Below, one piece after another: positions 39,599 to 48,165 of a stretch of 64,000 nucleotides of DNA. Where the stretch lies: positions 558,001-622,000 of the forward strand of contig NC_008701.1 in NCBI RefSeq assembly GCF_000015205.1, read 5' to 3'. A model generated the notes under the pieces. It saw only the letters and a program-made list of their open reading frames with translations. It searched no databases and was not told where the DNA came from. The stretch is from Pyrobaculum islandicum DSM 4184 (GTDB taxonomy: Archaea; Thermoproteota; Thermoprotei; Thermoproteales; Thermoproteaceae). Made by a program: the position numbers and the translations under genes. Position 1 is the stretch's first letter, and each line of letters opens with the position of its first letter.

Positions 39599-40588
39599 AT
39601 GGCCGAGTTGTTTTGGTTTGAGAAGTATCGTCCTCGTTCGTTTGATGAGGTGGTTGATTTGGAGGAGGTTAAGAGCCGGCTTAGGGAGTTTGTGAAGAGT
39701 GGTAATATGCCGCATCTCCTCTTCTACGGCCCTCCTGGCACTGGGAAGACTACCATGGCTCTTGTCTTGGCGAGAGAGCTCTACGGCGAGTATTGGCGTG
39801 AGAATACGCTAGAGCTCAACGCCTCAGATGAGAGAGGTATAAACGTAATCCGGGAGAGAGTAAAGGAATTCGCCCGCACAGCCCCAGTAGGCAAAGCCCC
39901 CTTCAAACTAGTCATACTAGACGAAGCAGACAACATGACAAGCGACGCACAACAAGCACTAAGAAGAATAATGGAAATATACGCACAAAACACAAGATTC
40001 ATACTACTGGCAAACTACGTCTCACGTATCATAGACCCCATAATTTCAAGATGTGCAGTATTTAGATTTTCTCCAATGCCGCGACATTTAATGGCAGAGA
40101 GACTTAAGTATATCGCCAAGAGCGAGGGCGTAGAAGTTAAAGAAGATGCCATAGATTTGATATATGAGCTTTCTGAGGGAGATATGCGCAAAGCTATAAA
40201 CATATTACAAGTAGCTGCAGCAACAAATAAGATAGTTGATAGAAATGTGGTTGCCGCTGCAGCTGCCGCCATCAGACCTACCGATATAGTGGAACTCTTT
40301 AATTTAGCGCTTAGCGGCGATTATTTAAAGGCACGTGAAAAGATGAGAGAGCTTATGTACGTCAAGGGCGTAGCTGGTGTAGATTTCATTAGAGCGTTTC
40401 AGAGAGAGCTTATCCGTATGTCTCTAGACGATGAAACAAAGGCAGAGGTAGCAGAGCTTTTAGCCGATGTTGACTATAGATTAACACAAGGCGCCGACGA
40501 GGAAATCCAATTATCATATTTCCTCGCCAAGCTTGGCTCTATAGGTAAAAAAATAAGGGCCGCAAGCCTCCCGCCTAAAAAGAGGTAA
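39599..40588 (+). CDS. rfcS: replication factor C small subunit
   Basis: 329 residues, AAA+ clamp loader subunit. [13 protein letters not shown] (N-terminal RFC box), Walker [10 protein letters not shown], Walker [10 protein letters not shown], sensor [23 protein letters not shown] motif [10 protein letters not shown] and sensor 2 [11 protein letters not shown] are all present. With RFC-L it loads PCNA onto primed DNA. Base use changes inside the gene: the first ~130 bases favour G/T at third positions, 39845-40025 favour A/C, then the normal genome pattern resumes. The stop overlaps the rfcL start by one base. Confidence 0.93.
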   Translation: MAELFWFEKYRPRSFDEVVDLEEVKSRLREFVKSGNMPHLLFYGPPGTGKTTMALVLARELYGEYWRENTLELNASDERGINVIRERVKEFARTAPVGKAPFKLVILDEADNMTSDAQQALRRIMEIYAQNTRFILLANYVSRIIDPIISRCAVFRFSPMPRHLMAERLKYIAKSEGVEVKEDAIDLIYELSEGDMRKAINILQVAAATNKIVDRNVVAAAAAAIRPTDIVELFNLALSGDYLKAREKMRELMYVKGVAGVDFIRAFQRELIRMSLDDETKAEVAELLADVDYRLTQGADEEIQLSYFLAKLGSIGKKIRAASLPPKKR

Positions 40589-41859
40589 TGGCAATTCCTT
40601 GGGTTGAAAAATACCGACCGAAGACGTTTGAGGAAATTGTAAACCAAGAGGAGGCAAAATATACGCTAGCCTCCTGGATATGTGCTAAATTCAAAGCCCC
40701 TAGAGAATTCTGCACACGGTGGGCTAAGAAGAAAGATAAAGAAATTGTTGAGGCCAAAGCGGTTCTACTCGCTGGCCCCCCTGGCATTGGAAAGACGACC
40801 ATTGTCCACGCGTTAGCTAGAGAAATTAAGTACGAACTTATAGAGCTTAATGCCAGCGACGTAAGAACTGGCGAAAGAATTAAACAGGTGGTGGGGAGGG
40901 GGTTAAGAGAGGCCTCTCTCTTTGGCTATGAAGGCAAACTAGTTCTCTTTGACGAAGTAGATGGGCTCCATGTAAAAGAGGATCTAGGCGGACTTGAGAC
41001 GATAGTCGAAATCATAGAGATCGCAAAAGTGCCCGTGATAATGACTGCAAATAATCCTTATGATCCCAAATTTAGACCTCTGAGAGATATAGCATTGGTT
41101 ATAAATTTAAAACGGCTTTCGGAGGATGATGTAGTAGAAGTACTTAGGAGAATATGTGCCAACGAGGGGGCTAAATGTGAAGAAGAGGCCTTGAGGAGCA
41201 TAGCTAAATCTTCCCTCGGCGATTTAAGAGCTGCAATAAACGACCTACAGATGTATTTATCAAGTGGGAAAAAGATACTTACGGTAGACGATATAAAACG
41301 GGTTGGCGAGCGAAACCCGCAGCTGTCGATGTTTGAAATTCTCGATAGGGTATATAGAGCGAGATGGTTCGATGAAGCACGCGCAATCTCCTTTAACCCC
41401 TCTTTTGATTGGGAACAGTATTTCTTGTGGGCCCTTGAGACAATACCAACAGTATATAAAGACCTCGAACTTATGGCTATTGCATACGACAGGCTTAGTA
41501 AAGCCGACATGTTTCTCGGAAGGATTAAAAAAACACAAGAATGGGAGCTTCTGCCATACGCTTTGGAGCTCTCTCTAGGCGGCATATCTCAAGTAAAAAA
41601 TAAGCCAAGACTACCGCCATTTATTAAGTATGGGTTCCCACAAAGACTTTTACTACTTGCTAAATCTAAGGAGGCAAGAAGACGACGAGAAGCTTTAGTA
41701 GAGTATCTTGCACAAAATTTACACGTCTCTAAGTCTTTCGTCAAGTCAGAACTCATATATGTTCTTTCGGCCATAGCAAAAAAAGACCATAGCATAATAG
41801 ATAGATTAAGTAAGGCGTTGGGGATAAATGCGCTAGACATAAAGAATTTGCTACTTTAA
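40588..41859 (+). CDS. rfcL: replication factor C large subunit
   Basis: 423 residues. EKYRPKTFEEIVNQEEAKYTLASWI, Walker A AGPPGIGKTT, Walker B VLFDEVDGLH, sensor 1 VIMTANNPYDP, sensor 2 GDLRAAINDLQMYLS and a C-terminal collar domain. The usual archaeal RFC-L C-terminal PIP-like tail is not obvious; the protein ends GINALDIKNLLL. Forms the clamp loader with four RFC-S. Starts on the last base of rfcS (TAATG); PCNA is encoded at 48737. Confidence 0.93.
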   Translation: MAIPWVEKYRPKTFEEIVNQEEAKYTLASWICAKFKAPREFCTRWAKKKDKEIVEAKAVLLAGPPGIGKTTIVHALAREIKYELIELNASDVRTGERIKQVVGRGLREASLFGYEGKLVLFDEVDGLHVKEDLGGLETIVEIIEIAKVPVIMTANNPYDPKFRPLRDIALVINLKRLSEDDVVEVLRRICANEGAKCEEEALRSIAKSSLGDLRAAINDLQMYLSSGKKILTVDDIKRVGERNPQLSMFEILDRVYRARWFDEARAISFNPSFDWEQYFLWALETIPTVYKDLELMAIAYDRLSKADMFLGRIKKTQEWELLPYALELSLGGISQVKNKPRLPPFIKYGFPQRLLLLAKSKEARRRREALVEYLAQNLHVSKSFVKSELIYVLSAIAKKDHSIIDRLSKALGINALDIKNLLL

Positions 41860-41870
41860 AAAGTCTTGAG

Positions 41871-42140
41871 ATGCGTAAAGCTGTTATTATACATACCGTA
41901 CCTAAAAAAGAAGCTATAGTTGCGAGAGATCTATGCGATTGTTTATATTACTATGATCAGGAGGTAGTATGTAAAGTAGTTACCGTAGGTAGAGTATATA
42001 TTTATACACATGTAGAATATCTAGACTATTGTATAAATATGAAATATTTCAGATCACTAATTAAAAAAGTAGAATATAGTGGAGACGTATCACAGCCTTA
42101 TTTAAAAAGCCTGAGAGACGGTGTTAACAAAAACTTTTAG
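41871..42140 (+). CDS. small unknown protein, 89 aa
   Basis: Not recognised. Basic and Tyr/Cys-rich (RDLCDCLYYYDQEVVCKVVTVGRVYIYTHVEYLDYC), compact alpha/beta. Eleven bases after rfcL and 65 bases before orc1, on the same strand, so it may belong to the replication cluster. The following 65 bases carry the TATA box (GTATTTAAATAAG) of orc1. Confidence 0.55.
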   Translation: MRKAVIIHTVPKKEAIVARDLCDCLYYYDQEVVCKVVTVGRVYIYTHVEYLDYCINMKYFRSLIKKVEYSGDVSQPYLKSLRDGVNKNF

Positions 42141-42205
42141 TATGCTCCTCTATATTGAGTCATATGTAGTCTGAAAGTATTTAAATAAGCCCCGTTTATA
42201 TCAAC

Positions 42206-43375
42206 ATGGGTATTATCATTAATGAGACTGTGTTCTCGCCAAGCTACGTACCTCCCAAACTTCCACATAGAGAACAACAACTTCAACAGCTAGATGAAAT
42301 GCTTAGCAACTGGCTCAGAAACCCCGGCAACTACTATCCCAGAGTAACTCTCTTGGGCAGGCCTGGCACAGGAAAAACTGTAACGATACGTAAATTATGG
42401 GAGTTGCGGCAAAACGAGGCGGTAGCACGTTTTGTATACATAAATGGATTTCTATATCGAAATTTTACAACTATAATAGGCGAAATTGCTAAATCGCTCA
42501 ACATCCCATTTCCAAGACGTGGGCTAAGCCGTGACGAATTTTTAGCACTTTTAATAGAACACCTACGTGAAAGAGATTTATATCTTCTGTTGGTCTTAGA
42601 CGACGCCTTTAATTTTACACCAGATATACTATCTACATTCATAAGGCTTGGACAAGAGACTGATAAACTAGGCGCATTTAGAATTGCCCTAGCCGTTGTA
42701 GGCCATAGCGACACTATACTCAACAGCCTAGACCCGTCTACCCGAGGAATCATGGGCAAATCTATCATACGTTTTACACCATATACTAAAGACCAAATCT
42801 TTGATATTTTATACGAGAGGGCACAATTAGGACTTGCCAAGGGGTCCTACAGCGAGGAGATAATTCAGATGATAGCCGATATAACTGGTGCCCAAAGCCA
42901 CCTAGATACTAGCAGAGGAGATGCGAGGTTGGCAATCGATATACTTTACCGTGCTGCACATATTGCTCAGCAAAGCGGCAGAAGACAGATAATGCCAGAA
43001 GATGTGAGAAAGTCGTCTAAAGAGGTATTATTTGGCGTTTCAGAAGAAGTTTTACAAGGGCTGCCGCTCCACGAGAAAATTTTCCTACTAGCTATTGTTA
43101 GAACGCTTAAGTCAACACGCGCCCCATATGTAACTTTCGGAGAAGCAGAAGAAGTTTATAAAATGATATGTGAAGAATATAGAGAAAGACCTAGAGTACA
43201 TAGCCAACTATGGACATACCTTGGGGATTTAAAAGAAAAGGGAATAATTGAGACGAGACAGAACAAAAAAGGCGAGGGGGTGCGCGGGCGTACTACGTTG
43301 ATATCCATAGGCACAGAGCCTTTAGAGACTCTAGAAGCAGTTCTCGTACGGATGATAAACGAGGAACTTAGATGA
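42206..43375 (+). CDS. orc1: Orc1/Cdc6 replication initiator
   Basis: 389 residues. AAA+ with Walker A LLGRPGTGKT, Walker B LLLVLDDAFNF, the initiator-specific segment AVVGHSDTILNSLDPSTRGIMG (sensor 1 area), sensor 2 GDARLAIDILYRAA, and a C-terminal winged helix (LPLHEKIFLLAIVRTLK ... KGIIETRQNKKG). Binds origin recognition boxes and starts replication. Pyrobaculum genomes usually have several origins. The flanks here are short and no clear ORB repeat was seen. An HTH gene overlaps the 3' end by four bases. Confidence 0.93.
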   Translation: MGIIINETVFSPSYVPPKLPHREQQLQQLDEMLSNWLRNPGNYYPRVTLLGRPGTGKTVTIRKLWELRQNEAVARFVYINGFLYRNFTTIIGEIAKSLNIPFPRRGLSRDEFLALLIEHLRERDLYLLLVLDDAFNFTPDILSTFIRLGQETDKLGAFRIALAVVGHSDTILNSLDPSTRGIMGKSIIRFTPYTKDQIFDILYERAQLGLAKGSYSEEIIQMIADITGAQSHLDTSRGDARLAIDILYRAAHIAQQSGRRQIMPEDVRKSSKEVLFGVSEEVLQGLPLHEKIFLLAIVRTLKSTRAPYVTFGEAEEVYKMICEEYRERPRVHSQLWTYLGDLKEKGIIETRQNKKGEGVRGRTTLISIGTEPLETLEAVLVRMINEELR

Positions 43376-43662
43376 TAGAGAAGATCCTCGGCTCCCCGCT
43401 CCGCATACGCATAATTCTGGCCCTCTGGGAAATGGGCGAAATAAATGCCACAGAACTGGCAAAGCGGTTAGAGACAAATTATAGCCAGTTAATCTCCCAC
43501 ATAAAGCTTTTAGCTAGTTATGGATTAGTTGAAGAGAGACGAATAGGTCGTATTAGGCTAGTAAAATTACGGAACTCAGAACTTGTCAAAATGTTGGTAA
43601 ATGCATTAAAACAAGCCGATGAGAGTATAAAAAGAGGTAAAGCCGATGTAACATATGAATAA
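43372..43662 (+). CDS. winged-helix (ArsR-like) regulator, 96 aa
   Basis: Starts with an ATGA overlap on orc1. Winged-helix core: SPLRIRIILALWEMGEINATELAKRLETNYSQLISHIKLLASYGLVEERRIGRIRLVKL, the common archaeal ArsR/MarR-like pattern, then a short basic helix. Translational coupling to the initiator suggests a regulator of orc1 or an accessory DNA-binding factor. No Cys metal site. Confidence 0.8.
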   Translation: MIEKILGSPLRIRIILALWEMGEINATELAKRLETNYSQLISHIKLLASYGLVEERRIGRIRLVKLRNSELVKMLVNALKQADESIKRGKADVTYE

Positions 43663-43686
43663 AAAGAGACAATACTCATAGGCAAC

Positions 43687-44289
43687 ATGGGGGCGCGTTT
43701 TGAGCGTTATGTTGTAGATTTACTTCCAGCATTAGGCCTTATACCAAAAACTACACGCTATAAGATATATCGCAATGGAGTAGAAGTTGGAGAAATCGAC
43801 ATACTTGCTACAGACGAAAACGGCAATACTTACGCCATAGAGGTAAAGGCTGGCAGAGTAGATATTAGCGGGATACGGCAAGCCTATATAAATGCAAAAT
43901 TAATTGGCGCAAAACCTCTTATTATAGCGCGAGGATATGCCGACGAAAACGCACGACAACTTGCAAAAGAATTGGGCGTAGAGGTCGTCCTTCTACCCGA
44001 TTACGTATTTCTCTCAATAGATGATTTATATACCGTATTTACAAATGCTTTTGCGAGATTCTTAACCACAGTTGTTACGACCGCTACAGCCCTTGAGAGA
44101 CACGAAATAGAGGCGATAAAAAACTGTCCAGACATCCAGTGTCTTTGTGAGAAAATAAACTGTGATAACCTATTCAACAAAATACCAAGAGAAGCGAGAA
44201 ATTACGAACTACTGACTACAGTTGTCAGACTAATAACGCATCTACCGAAGCTTTGTAAGTTGCTTAATTACGGCTACTCCCCCCTCTAA
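43687..44289 (+). CDS. RecB-like PD-(D/E)XK nuclease-fold protein
   Basis: 200 residues. The core GARFERYVVDLLPALG, GEIDILATDENGNTYAIEVKAGRVDISGIRQAYINAKLIGAKPLIIARG contains the E...D...ExK set of the RecB/HJR nuclease family (E12 area, D52, E63-K65). The C-terminal ~90 residues are helical with four Cys, unlike resolvases. Twenty-four bases after the HTH gene in the orc1 cluster. Probable DNA-processing nuclease. Its 3' end overlaps a doubtful minus-strand ORF of the neighbouring debris. Confidence 0.8.
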   Translation: MGARFERYVVDLLPALGLIPKTTRYKIYRNGVEVGEIDILATDENGNTYAIEVKAGRVDISGIRQAYINAKLIGAKPLIIARGYADENARQLAKELGVEVVLLPDYVFLSIDDLYTVFTNAFARFLTTVVTTATALERHEIEAIKNCPDIQCLCEKINCDNLFNKIPREARNYELLTTVVRLITHLPKLCKLLNYGYSPL

Positions 44290-44604
44290 AATTATCATTG
44301 CAAAAATCTTGGACGTCGTCTCTCGCCGGAGTTTACAACCTGTACTAGCTTTCGTCAAGTGAGAGTTGGTGTTGTTGGTCGCCATCAAGGCTGTTGTTAT
44401 AAGCAATGCGTTCATCCCCGGCATTGTAGACACGGCCCTGGCGTCGCTCCACGTGTTGTCAATCACGACCGTGTCCACGGGGATCCCGACCTTTGTGACA
44501 AGTTTGAGCATATAGCTCATTCTCTCGGGCATGGCCTCGCCGAAATCCCTCACCACGTCCTCTTCCAGCCTCTGGTAGAGCTCAAAGATCTCATAGCCTG
44601 GCAT
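44242..44604 (-). CDS. doubtful ORF next to tnpB debris
   Basis: The frame reads MPGYEIFELYQRLEEDVVRDFGE, then MPERMSYMLKLVTKVGIPVDTVVIDNTWSDARAVS, which looks coding, and then less convincing sequence that overlaps the 3' end of the nuclease gene by 48 bases. Seven further coding-like codons (DIPVLYL) precede the ATG. It is best seen as an internal piece of an unknown, decayed gene. Confidence 0.3.
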   Translation of the reverse strand: MPGYEIFELYQRLEEDVVRDFGEAMPERMSYMLKLVTKVGIPVDTVVIDNTWSDARAVSTMPGMNALLITTALMATNNTNSHLTKASTGCKLRRETTSKIFAMIILEGGVAVIKQLTKLR

Positions 44605-44650
44605 CAGGTAGAGGACAGGGATATCTTATGGACATAGGGCGGGTCACCCC

Positions 44651-44800
44651 TTAGGAAGGGCGCCAGCCGTCCGGGCCTCCTAGGCGCTCTAAAGAGTTTC
44701 GAAGATGCTCCTTAAGATAGGACAGTCCATACCATTGCGCCAACTCTTTCAGTCTCTTTCTCATCTGTCTAACGTCGTAGAGGGTTGCGGCCGAGACGTT
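44651..44800 (-). pseudogene. tnpB: tnpB internal fragment
   Basis: On the minus strand LYDVRQMRKRLKELAQWYGL-SYLKEHL matches LYDGLGQLRRRLKDLAQWYGL-PYLEERL (residues 327-353) of the full tnpB product. The zinc finger and N-terminus are gone and the frame ends at TAA 44653-44651. A hairpin (44844-44885) lies upstream on this strand, as with the other tnpB copies. Confidence 0.65.
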
Positions 44801-44843
44801 TTGTGTTCATTGTTCCCAAAACGAAGACCAGAAAACGAGAAAT

Positions 44844-44885
44844 GCATAACCTTGACAATCGGAGACGTTGAACGTCAAGTTATGC
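44844..44885. repeat. hairpin H4 near tnpB fragment
   Basis: GCATAACCTTGAC pairs with GTCAAGTTATGC (one bulged C) around 17 bases. Its right arm runs straight into TTTTCTCTCGC. It sits between the minus-strand tnpB fragment and the tiny membrane gene at 44923. A second inverted repeat CGTTTTG...CAAAACG lies at about 44798-44824. Confidence 0.55.
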
Positions 44886-44922
44886 TTTTCTCTCGCTTTT
44901 AAAACTCGCCGTTGGTCGAGAT

Positions 44923-45009
44923 ATGGACGGCGAACTTATTGCAACGCTTCTGTCTGTGACGCTCTACGTTGTCGTGACGGTTACGGTGGTCTACTTCAGT
45001 TGGCAATAA
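44923..45009 (+). CDS. tiny membrane protein, 28 aa
   Basis: Not recognised. ATG 44923 opens 28 codons encoding a single helix: [14 protein letters not shown], then [22 protein letters not shown] begins exactly 26 bases before the ATG, a canonical leaderless promoter, which is the main support. It fits the set of very small hydrophobic genes found beside tnpB remnants. Confidence 0.45.
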   Translation: MDGELIATLLSVTLYVVVTVTVVYFSWQ

Positions 45010-45040
45010 TAAAGATATTTACTATTATAGTTTTCCGCCT

Positions 45041-46138
45041 ATGGAGAAACTAGTGGAGGAACTGAAAAGGAAGTTTAGACCAAAGATTAAGCCAATAGAG
45101 TGGAAAGGTGACAAGTTAGTACTACTAGACCAGAGATTTCTGCCATTTGAAACCAGATATTTCGAAGCAAGAACCGTCGCCGATGTCGCTGAAGCTATAC
45201 GCAACATGGTAGTTAGAGGTGCACCTGCCATTGGCATAACGGCGGCATTTGGGATGGTTCTCTCGCTAGTTGAGAAAAAGCCCAGGACAGTAGAGGAGGC
45301 GTTAAACACGCTCACGTCAGCAAAGGAGACACTAGCTAAAACCAGACCCACAGCTGTCAATCTCTTCTGGGCACTTGAACGTATGTATAACAAAGCAACA
45401 GAAATAGCTACATCAACGGCAACAGTAGACGAGCTTAAATCCGCCCTAGAGGAGGAAGCCAAAAGAATTTTCGAAGAAGAACTCGATGCCGAAATCAGGA
45501 TAGGGCTTTACGGCGCCGAGCTTTTAGAAAATGGTGACACAGTGCTTACGATTTGCAATGCAGGAGGACTTGCGACAGGAACCGGCTTAGGTACTGCAAC
45601 TGCCCCTATCTATGTCTCTATGATGTTAGGAAAACAGGTATCCGTAGTTGCGCCAGAGACTAGGCCTTGGCAACAAGGCGCCAGACTTACGGTGTATGAG
45701 CTTATTCAAAACGGCGTGCCGACAAAACTCATAGCTGATACAGCCGTGGGTCTTGTAATGCTTAAGCGCCTTGTGAATATCGTCATGGTCGGCGCAGACC
45801 GCATACTTTTAGACGGCCATGTATACAACAAAATAGGTACGCTCAATGAGGCCGTACTTGCTCATGAATTTGGAATTCCATTTTACGTACTAGCGCCGAC
45901 AAGTACAATAGATCCAAAAAGTAGAGTAGAAGACGTCGAGATAGAGGAGAGAGATCCAGATGAGGTACGTACAGCTAGATCTAACCAAGGCATAGTATAT
46001 GTCACATTAAAAGAAGTCCCTGTCTACAACCCAGTATTTGACGTCACACCGCCTAAGTATATCACTGGGATCATTACAGAAAAAGGCGTAGCGACACAGC
46101 CGTTATATAAAAACCTTCGCAAATTGTTGAATATGTAA
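45041..46138 (+). CDS. mtnA: methylthioribose-1-phosphate isomerase / eIF2B-like
   Basis: 365 residues. [37 protein letters not shown] (catalytic Cys), [18 protein letters not shown] (catalytic Asp) and [30 protein letters not shown] define MtnA, which converts 5-methylthioribose-1-phosphate to the ribulose form in methionine salvage; archaeal relatives can act on other ribose-1-phosphates. ATG 45041 has AATAAAGATATTTACTATTATAG upstream. It is a core gene between two patches of tnpB debris. Confidence 0.9.
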   Translation: MEKLVEELKRKFRPKIKPIEWKGDKLVLLDQRFLPFETRYFEARTVADVAEAIRNMVVRGAPAIGITAAFGMVLSLVEKKPRTVEEALNTLTSAKETLAKTRPTAVNLFWALERMYNKATEIATSTATVDELKSALEEEAKRIFEEELDAEIRIGLYGAELLENGDTVLTICNAGGLATGTGLGTATAPIYVSMMLGKQVSVVAPETRPWQQGARLTVYELIQNGVPTKLIADTAVGLVMLKRLVNIVMVGADRILLDGHVYNKIGTLNEAVLAHEFGIPFYVLAPTSTIDPKSRVEDVEIEERDPDEVRTARSNQGIVYVTLKEVPVYNPVFDVTPPKYITGIITEKGVATQPLYKNLRKLLNM

Positions 46139-46177
46139 TATAAAAATGGCGAAAAGATACGCCTATAGTATTTTAAA

Positions 46178-46203
46178 GTACAGCCTTCGTAAATATACTG
46201 TAC
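46178..46203. promoter_or_regulatory. inverted repeat upstream of a wHTH-like gene
   Basis: GTACAG-(14 bases)-CTGTAC lies 17 bases before the TTTTTAAATAA promoter of the gene at 46246. The 20-base centre-to-centre spacing (two helix turns) suits a dimeric regulator. Could be autoregulatory; weak evidence. Confidence 0.35.
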
Positions 46204-46245
46204 AAATGTGATAAAATTTTTAAATAATGCAAATCCTATATCGCA

Positions 46246-46563
46246 ATGCGATTCGAGATCCTAGAAAAAAGACTTGTCGAAGCTTTAATTCTTCTTCTAA
46301 TTAACGCAAGAGGGAAAGTAGTAAGTATAAAAGCAACGTCATTAGCAAAATTGGCGGGACTAGGCTCCGACCATAGTGCTATTTTAAAGACAGCAAGATT
46401 CCTACAAAAATTATCAAGATATAAATTTTTATCAACAGAACATCAATCAAAGAGAAATAAGACATATAGATATATTTTAAAAGCCGATGACGAACTGTGG
46501 CAACTGGTTCGTAGAGATCCCGAAAGAGCAAAGGAAATTCTCATAAAAATACTACATGAATGA
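46246..46563 (+). CDS. small HTH-like protein, 105 aa
   Basis: 105 residues: EKRLVEALILLLINARGKVVSIKATSLAKLAGLGSDHSAILKTARFLQKLSRYKFL looks like a helix-turn-helix, and the C-terminus is a charged helix. TTTTTAAATAA lies 26-30 bases before ATG 46246. The stop overlaps the next gene's ATG by four bases (ATGA), so it is translationally coupled to the RNA methyltransferase. May be a regulator or a partner protein. Confidence 0.65.
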   Translation: MRFEILEKRLVEALILLLINARGKVVSIKATSLAKLAGLGSDHSAILKTARFLQKLSRYKFLSTEHQSKRNKTYRYILKADDELWQLVRRDPERAKEILIKILHE

Positions 46564-47690
46564 ACCTATACGGTATAGAAATAGATTATGGGCTCTATAA
46601 ACACTTTCTCGAATATCTCTCCGATAACGAAATAGATGCGCTTTTTCACTCTGTCACAAAGCCCCCCTCTAGATATTATATAAGGGTAAATACTACAAAG
46701 ATAAGCCGTAGAGACTTAATGAAGAGATTAAACTCCAGGGGAGTTCAGGCATACCCGGACGAACATTTTGACGATGCCCTATGGCTTCCTGTAGAGGGGC
46801 CTTTTGACATACCGACAGCCAGGAAACAAGTCATAGTTGATAAAAAAGCTGCAGAAAGCGTAATGCTAGGTGCGGATCTTTACGCACCTGGTATCGTAAA
46901 GACAGATCACGTCAAGGAAGGCGACGAAGTAAATATAGTGTCAGACAACGGCGTAGTCGTTGCCTTTGGAACTGCTGTTGTAGATAGTGATGAAATCTTA
47001 AAGACCCGGAGGGGGTTGTATATAAAGGTAGAGAAATCTCTTTACAAAGCACCAAAGATAAGGGACTTACCTGAGTATAAAGAAGGCTTGTTGTATAGCC
47101 AAAGTCTTCCGGCAATAGCTGTGGGACATGTGGCAAAGAGGGCAAGAGCTTCTACAGCGGTAGATCTCAACGCTGCGCCAGGCGGAAAGGCTACACATTT
47201 AGCTCAGATAGGGCTACGTATAATAGCTGTAGATAGATCTTGGCCAAAAATAGAGAAGCTAAAAGAAGAGGTTAAGAGACTAGGTCTAGCCGATAGAATT
47301 GACGTCGTTTTACATGACAGTAGATATTTAGATAGAGACTTTCCCCGCTTGGCGGCCGATTTGGCTCTAGTAGACCCGCCTTGTACAGACATAGGGGTGC
47401 GCCCCAAGATTTATCATAAGGTGACTATAGAGATGGCTAAGACGTTATCTAGATATCAGATCCAGTTTCTCAAGACAGCACTTAAGATAGCACCGACGGT
47501 CATATACTCCACCTGCACACTTACGTATATAGAAAATGAGGATGTTATAAGGAAAGTAGGCGCAGAGCCCGTTGATACAGGATTAGAAATAGGCGCCCCT
47601 GGGTGGGGATGTCCAGAATGTAGAAGATTCTTACCTCACATACATAATACGCCTGGTTTCTTCATTGCGCTTTTACGCCGCCGGCGTTAG
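46560..47690 (+). CDS. RNA cytosine-C5 methyltransferase with PUA domain (NSUN6-like)
   Basis: 376 residues. An N-terminal helical part is followed by a PUA domain (about 85-155, VIVDKKAAESVMLGADLYAPGIV). The Rossmann core has DLNAAPGGKATHLAQIG (motif I), AVDRSWPKIEKLKEEV, DPPCTDIGVRP (motif IV Cys) and YSTCTLTYIENEDVI (motif VI catalytic Cys). The PUA-before-catalytic order is that of NSUN6 and archaeal homologues, which methylate C72 of tRNA acceptor stems. A minus-strand tnpB fragment begins right at its stop. Confidence 0.88.
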   Translation: MNLYGIEIDYGLYKHFLEYLSDNEIDALFHSVTKPPSRYYIRVNTTKISRRDLMKRLNSRGVQAYPDEHFDDALWLPVEGPFDIPTARKQVIVDKKAAESVMLGADLYAPGIVKTDHVKEGDEVNIVSDNGVVVAFGTAVVDSDEILKTRRGLYIKVEKSLYKAPKIRDLPEYKEGLLYSQSLPAIAVGHVAKRARASTAVDLNAAPGGKATHLAQIGLRIIAVDRSWPKIEKLKEEVKRLGLADRIDVVLHDSRYLDRDFPRLAADLALVDPPCTDIGVRPKIYHKVTIEMAKTLSRYQIQFLKTALKIAPTVIYSTCTLTYIENEDVIRKVGAEPVDTGLEIGAPGWGCPECRRFLPHIHNTPGFFIALLRRRR

Positions 47691-47883
47691 TCTCTAGTCA
47701 ATATAGCGTCTAGCTCCTCAGTCGTGAGTTTCGGCTCGTCTTGTCTCGTCACTTCCTTTAACAGTCTTCTCACATACTCCTCTACGGCCAAGTACATCCT
47801 CGTCACAAGGTTTAGGACGTGGGTCTCTCTTCCACAAACCGCCACGGTATCGTTACTTTCAGCATCCTGTACGTTTGGTTCAT
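47687..47883 (-). pseudogene. tnpB: tnpB 5' fragment with frameshift
   Basis: From ATG 47883 the minus strand reads MNQTYRMLKVTIPWRFVEERP, then a small deletion shifts frame, and NLVTRMYLAVEEYVRRLLKEVT...LTTEELDAILTRD continues up to TAA 47689-47687. This matches residues 1-65 of the full tnpB product. TTTTCTTCTC, preceded by CTAGC, lies exactly 26 bases upstream, so the promoter survives. It faces away from the fragment at 48152; the two 5' ends share a 260-base spacer. Confidence 0.75.
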
Positions 47884-47910
47884 AGGCGCATGTGGTGTAG
47901 AGAAGAAAAG

Positions 47911-48165
47911 CTAGGAGAGTACGGACTCCTTCCGTATCTCATTCCTAGTGGGAAAACTGGTTTGTTTTACTCTCCTCACGGCGTCTAGTATCAACAGTAC
48001 AACGGGTATTGCCAGTGGGAGTAAGGCTTGGGGCAGTTTAGCGACGGCGCCGGTGTTGCGAGCAGCCGGCCGCGCTCGTCCTCGCGGCTGGAACTTTCGG
48101 CTTACTCTCTTGTACTCCTTATAACTAACAGAAATTTCTGTCTCGCCACATATATGCACATGCAC
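47911..48165 (-). CDS. small hydrophobic ORF upstream of tnpB, second copy, probably decayed
   Basis: The minus strand encodes AKLPQALLPLAIPVVLLILDAVRRVKQTSFPTRNEIRKESVLS: the same helix plus basic tail as the 58-aa gene at 31453-31629. The N-terminal portion is different, lacks a convincing start, and overlaps the tnpB 5' fragment on the other strand, so this copy is probably a truncated or recombined remnant. The tail codons are in a 68-base perfect repeat. Confidence 0.35.
   Translation of the reverse strand: MHVHICGETEISVSYKEYKRVSRKFQPRGRARPAARNTGAVAKLPQALLPLAIPVVLLILDAVRRVKQTSFPTRNEIRKESVLS
47920..47987 (-). repeat. 68-base perfect repeat, copy 2 (inverted)
   Basis: Exact reverse complement of 31553-31620. 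It lies in front of the minus-strand tnpB 5' fragment, the same relative place as copy 1 in front of the fragment at 31657. It includes the hairpin TACGGA-AGGAG-TCCGTA. Confidence 0.9.
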
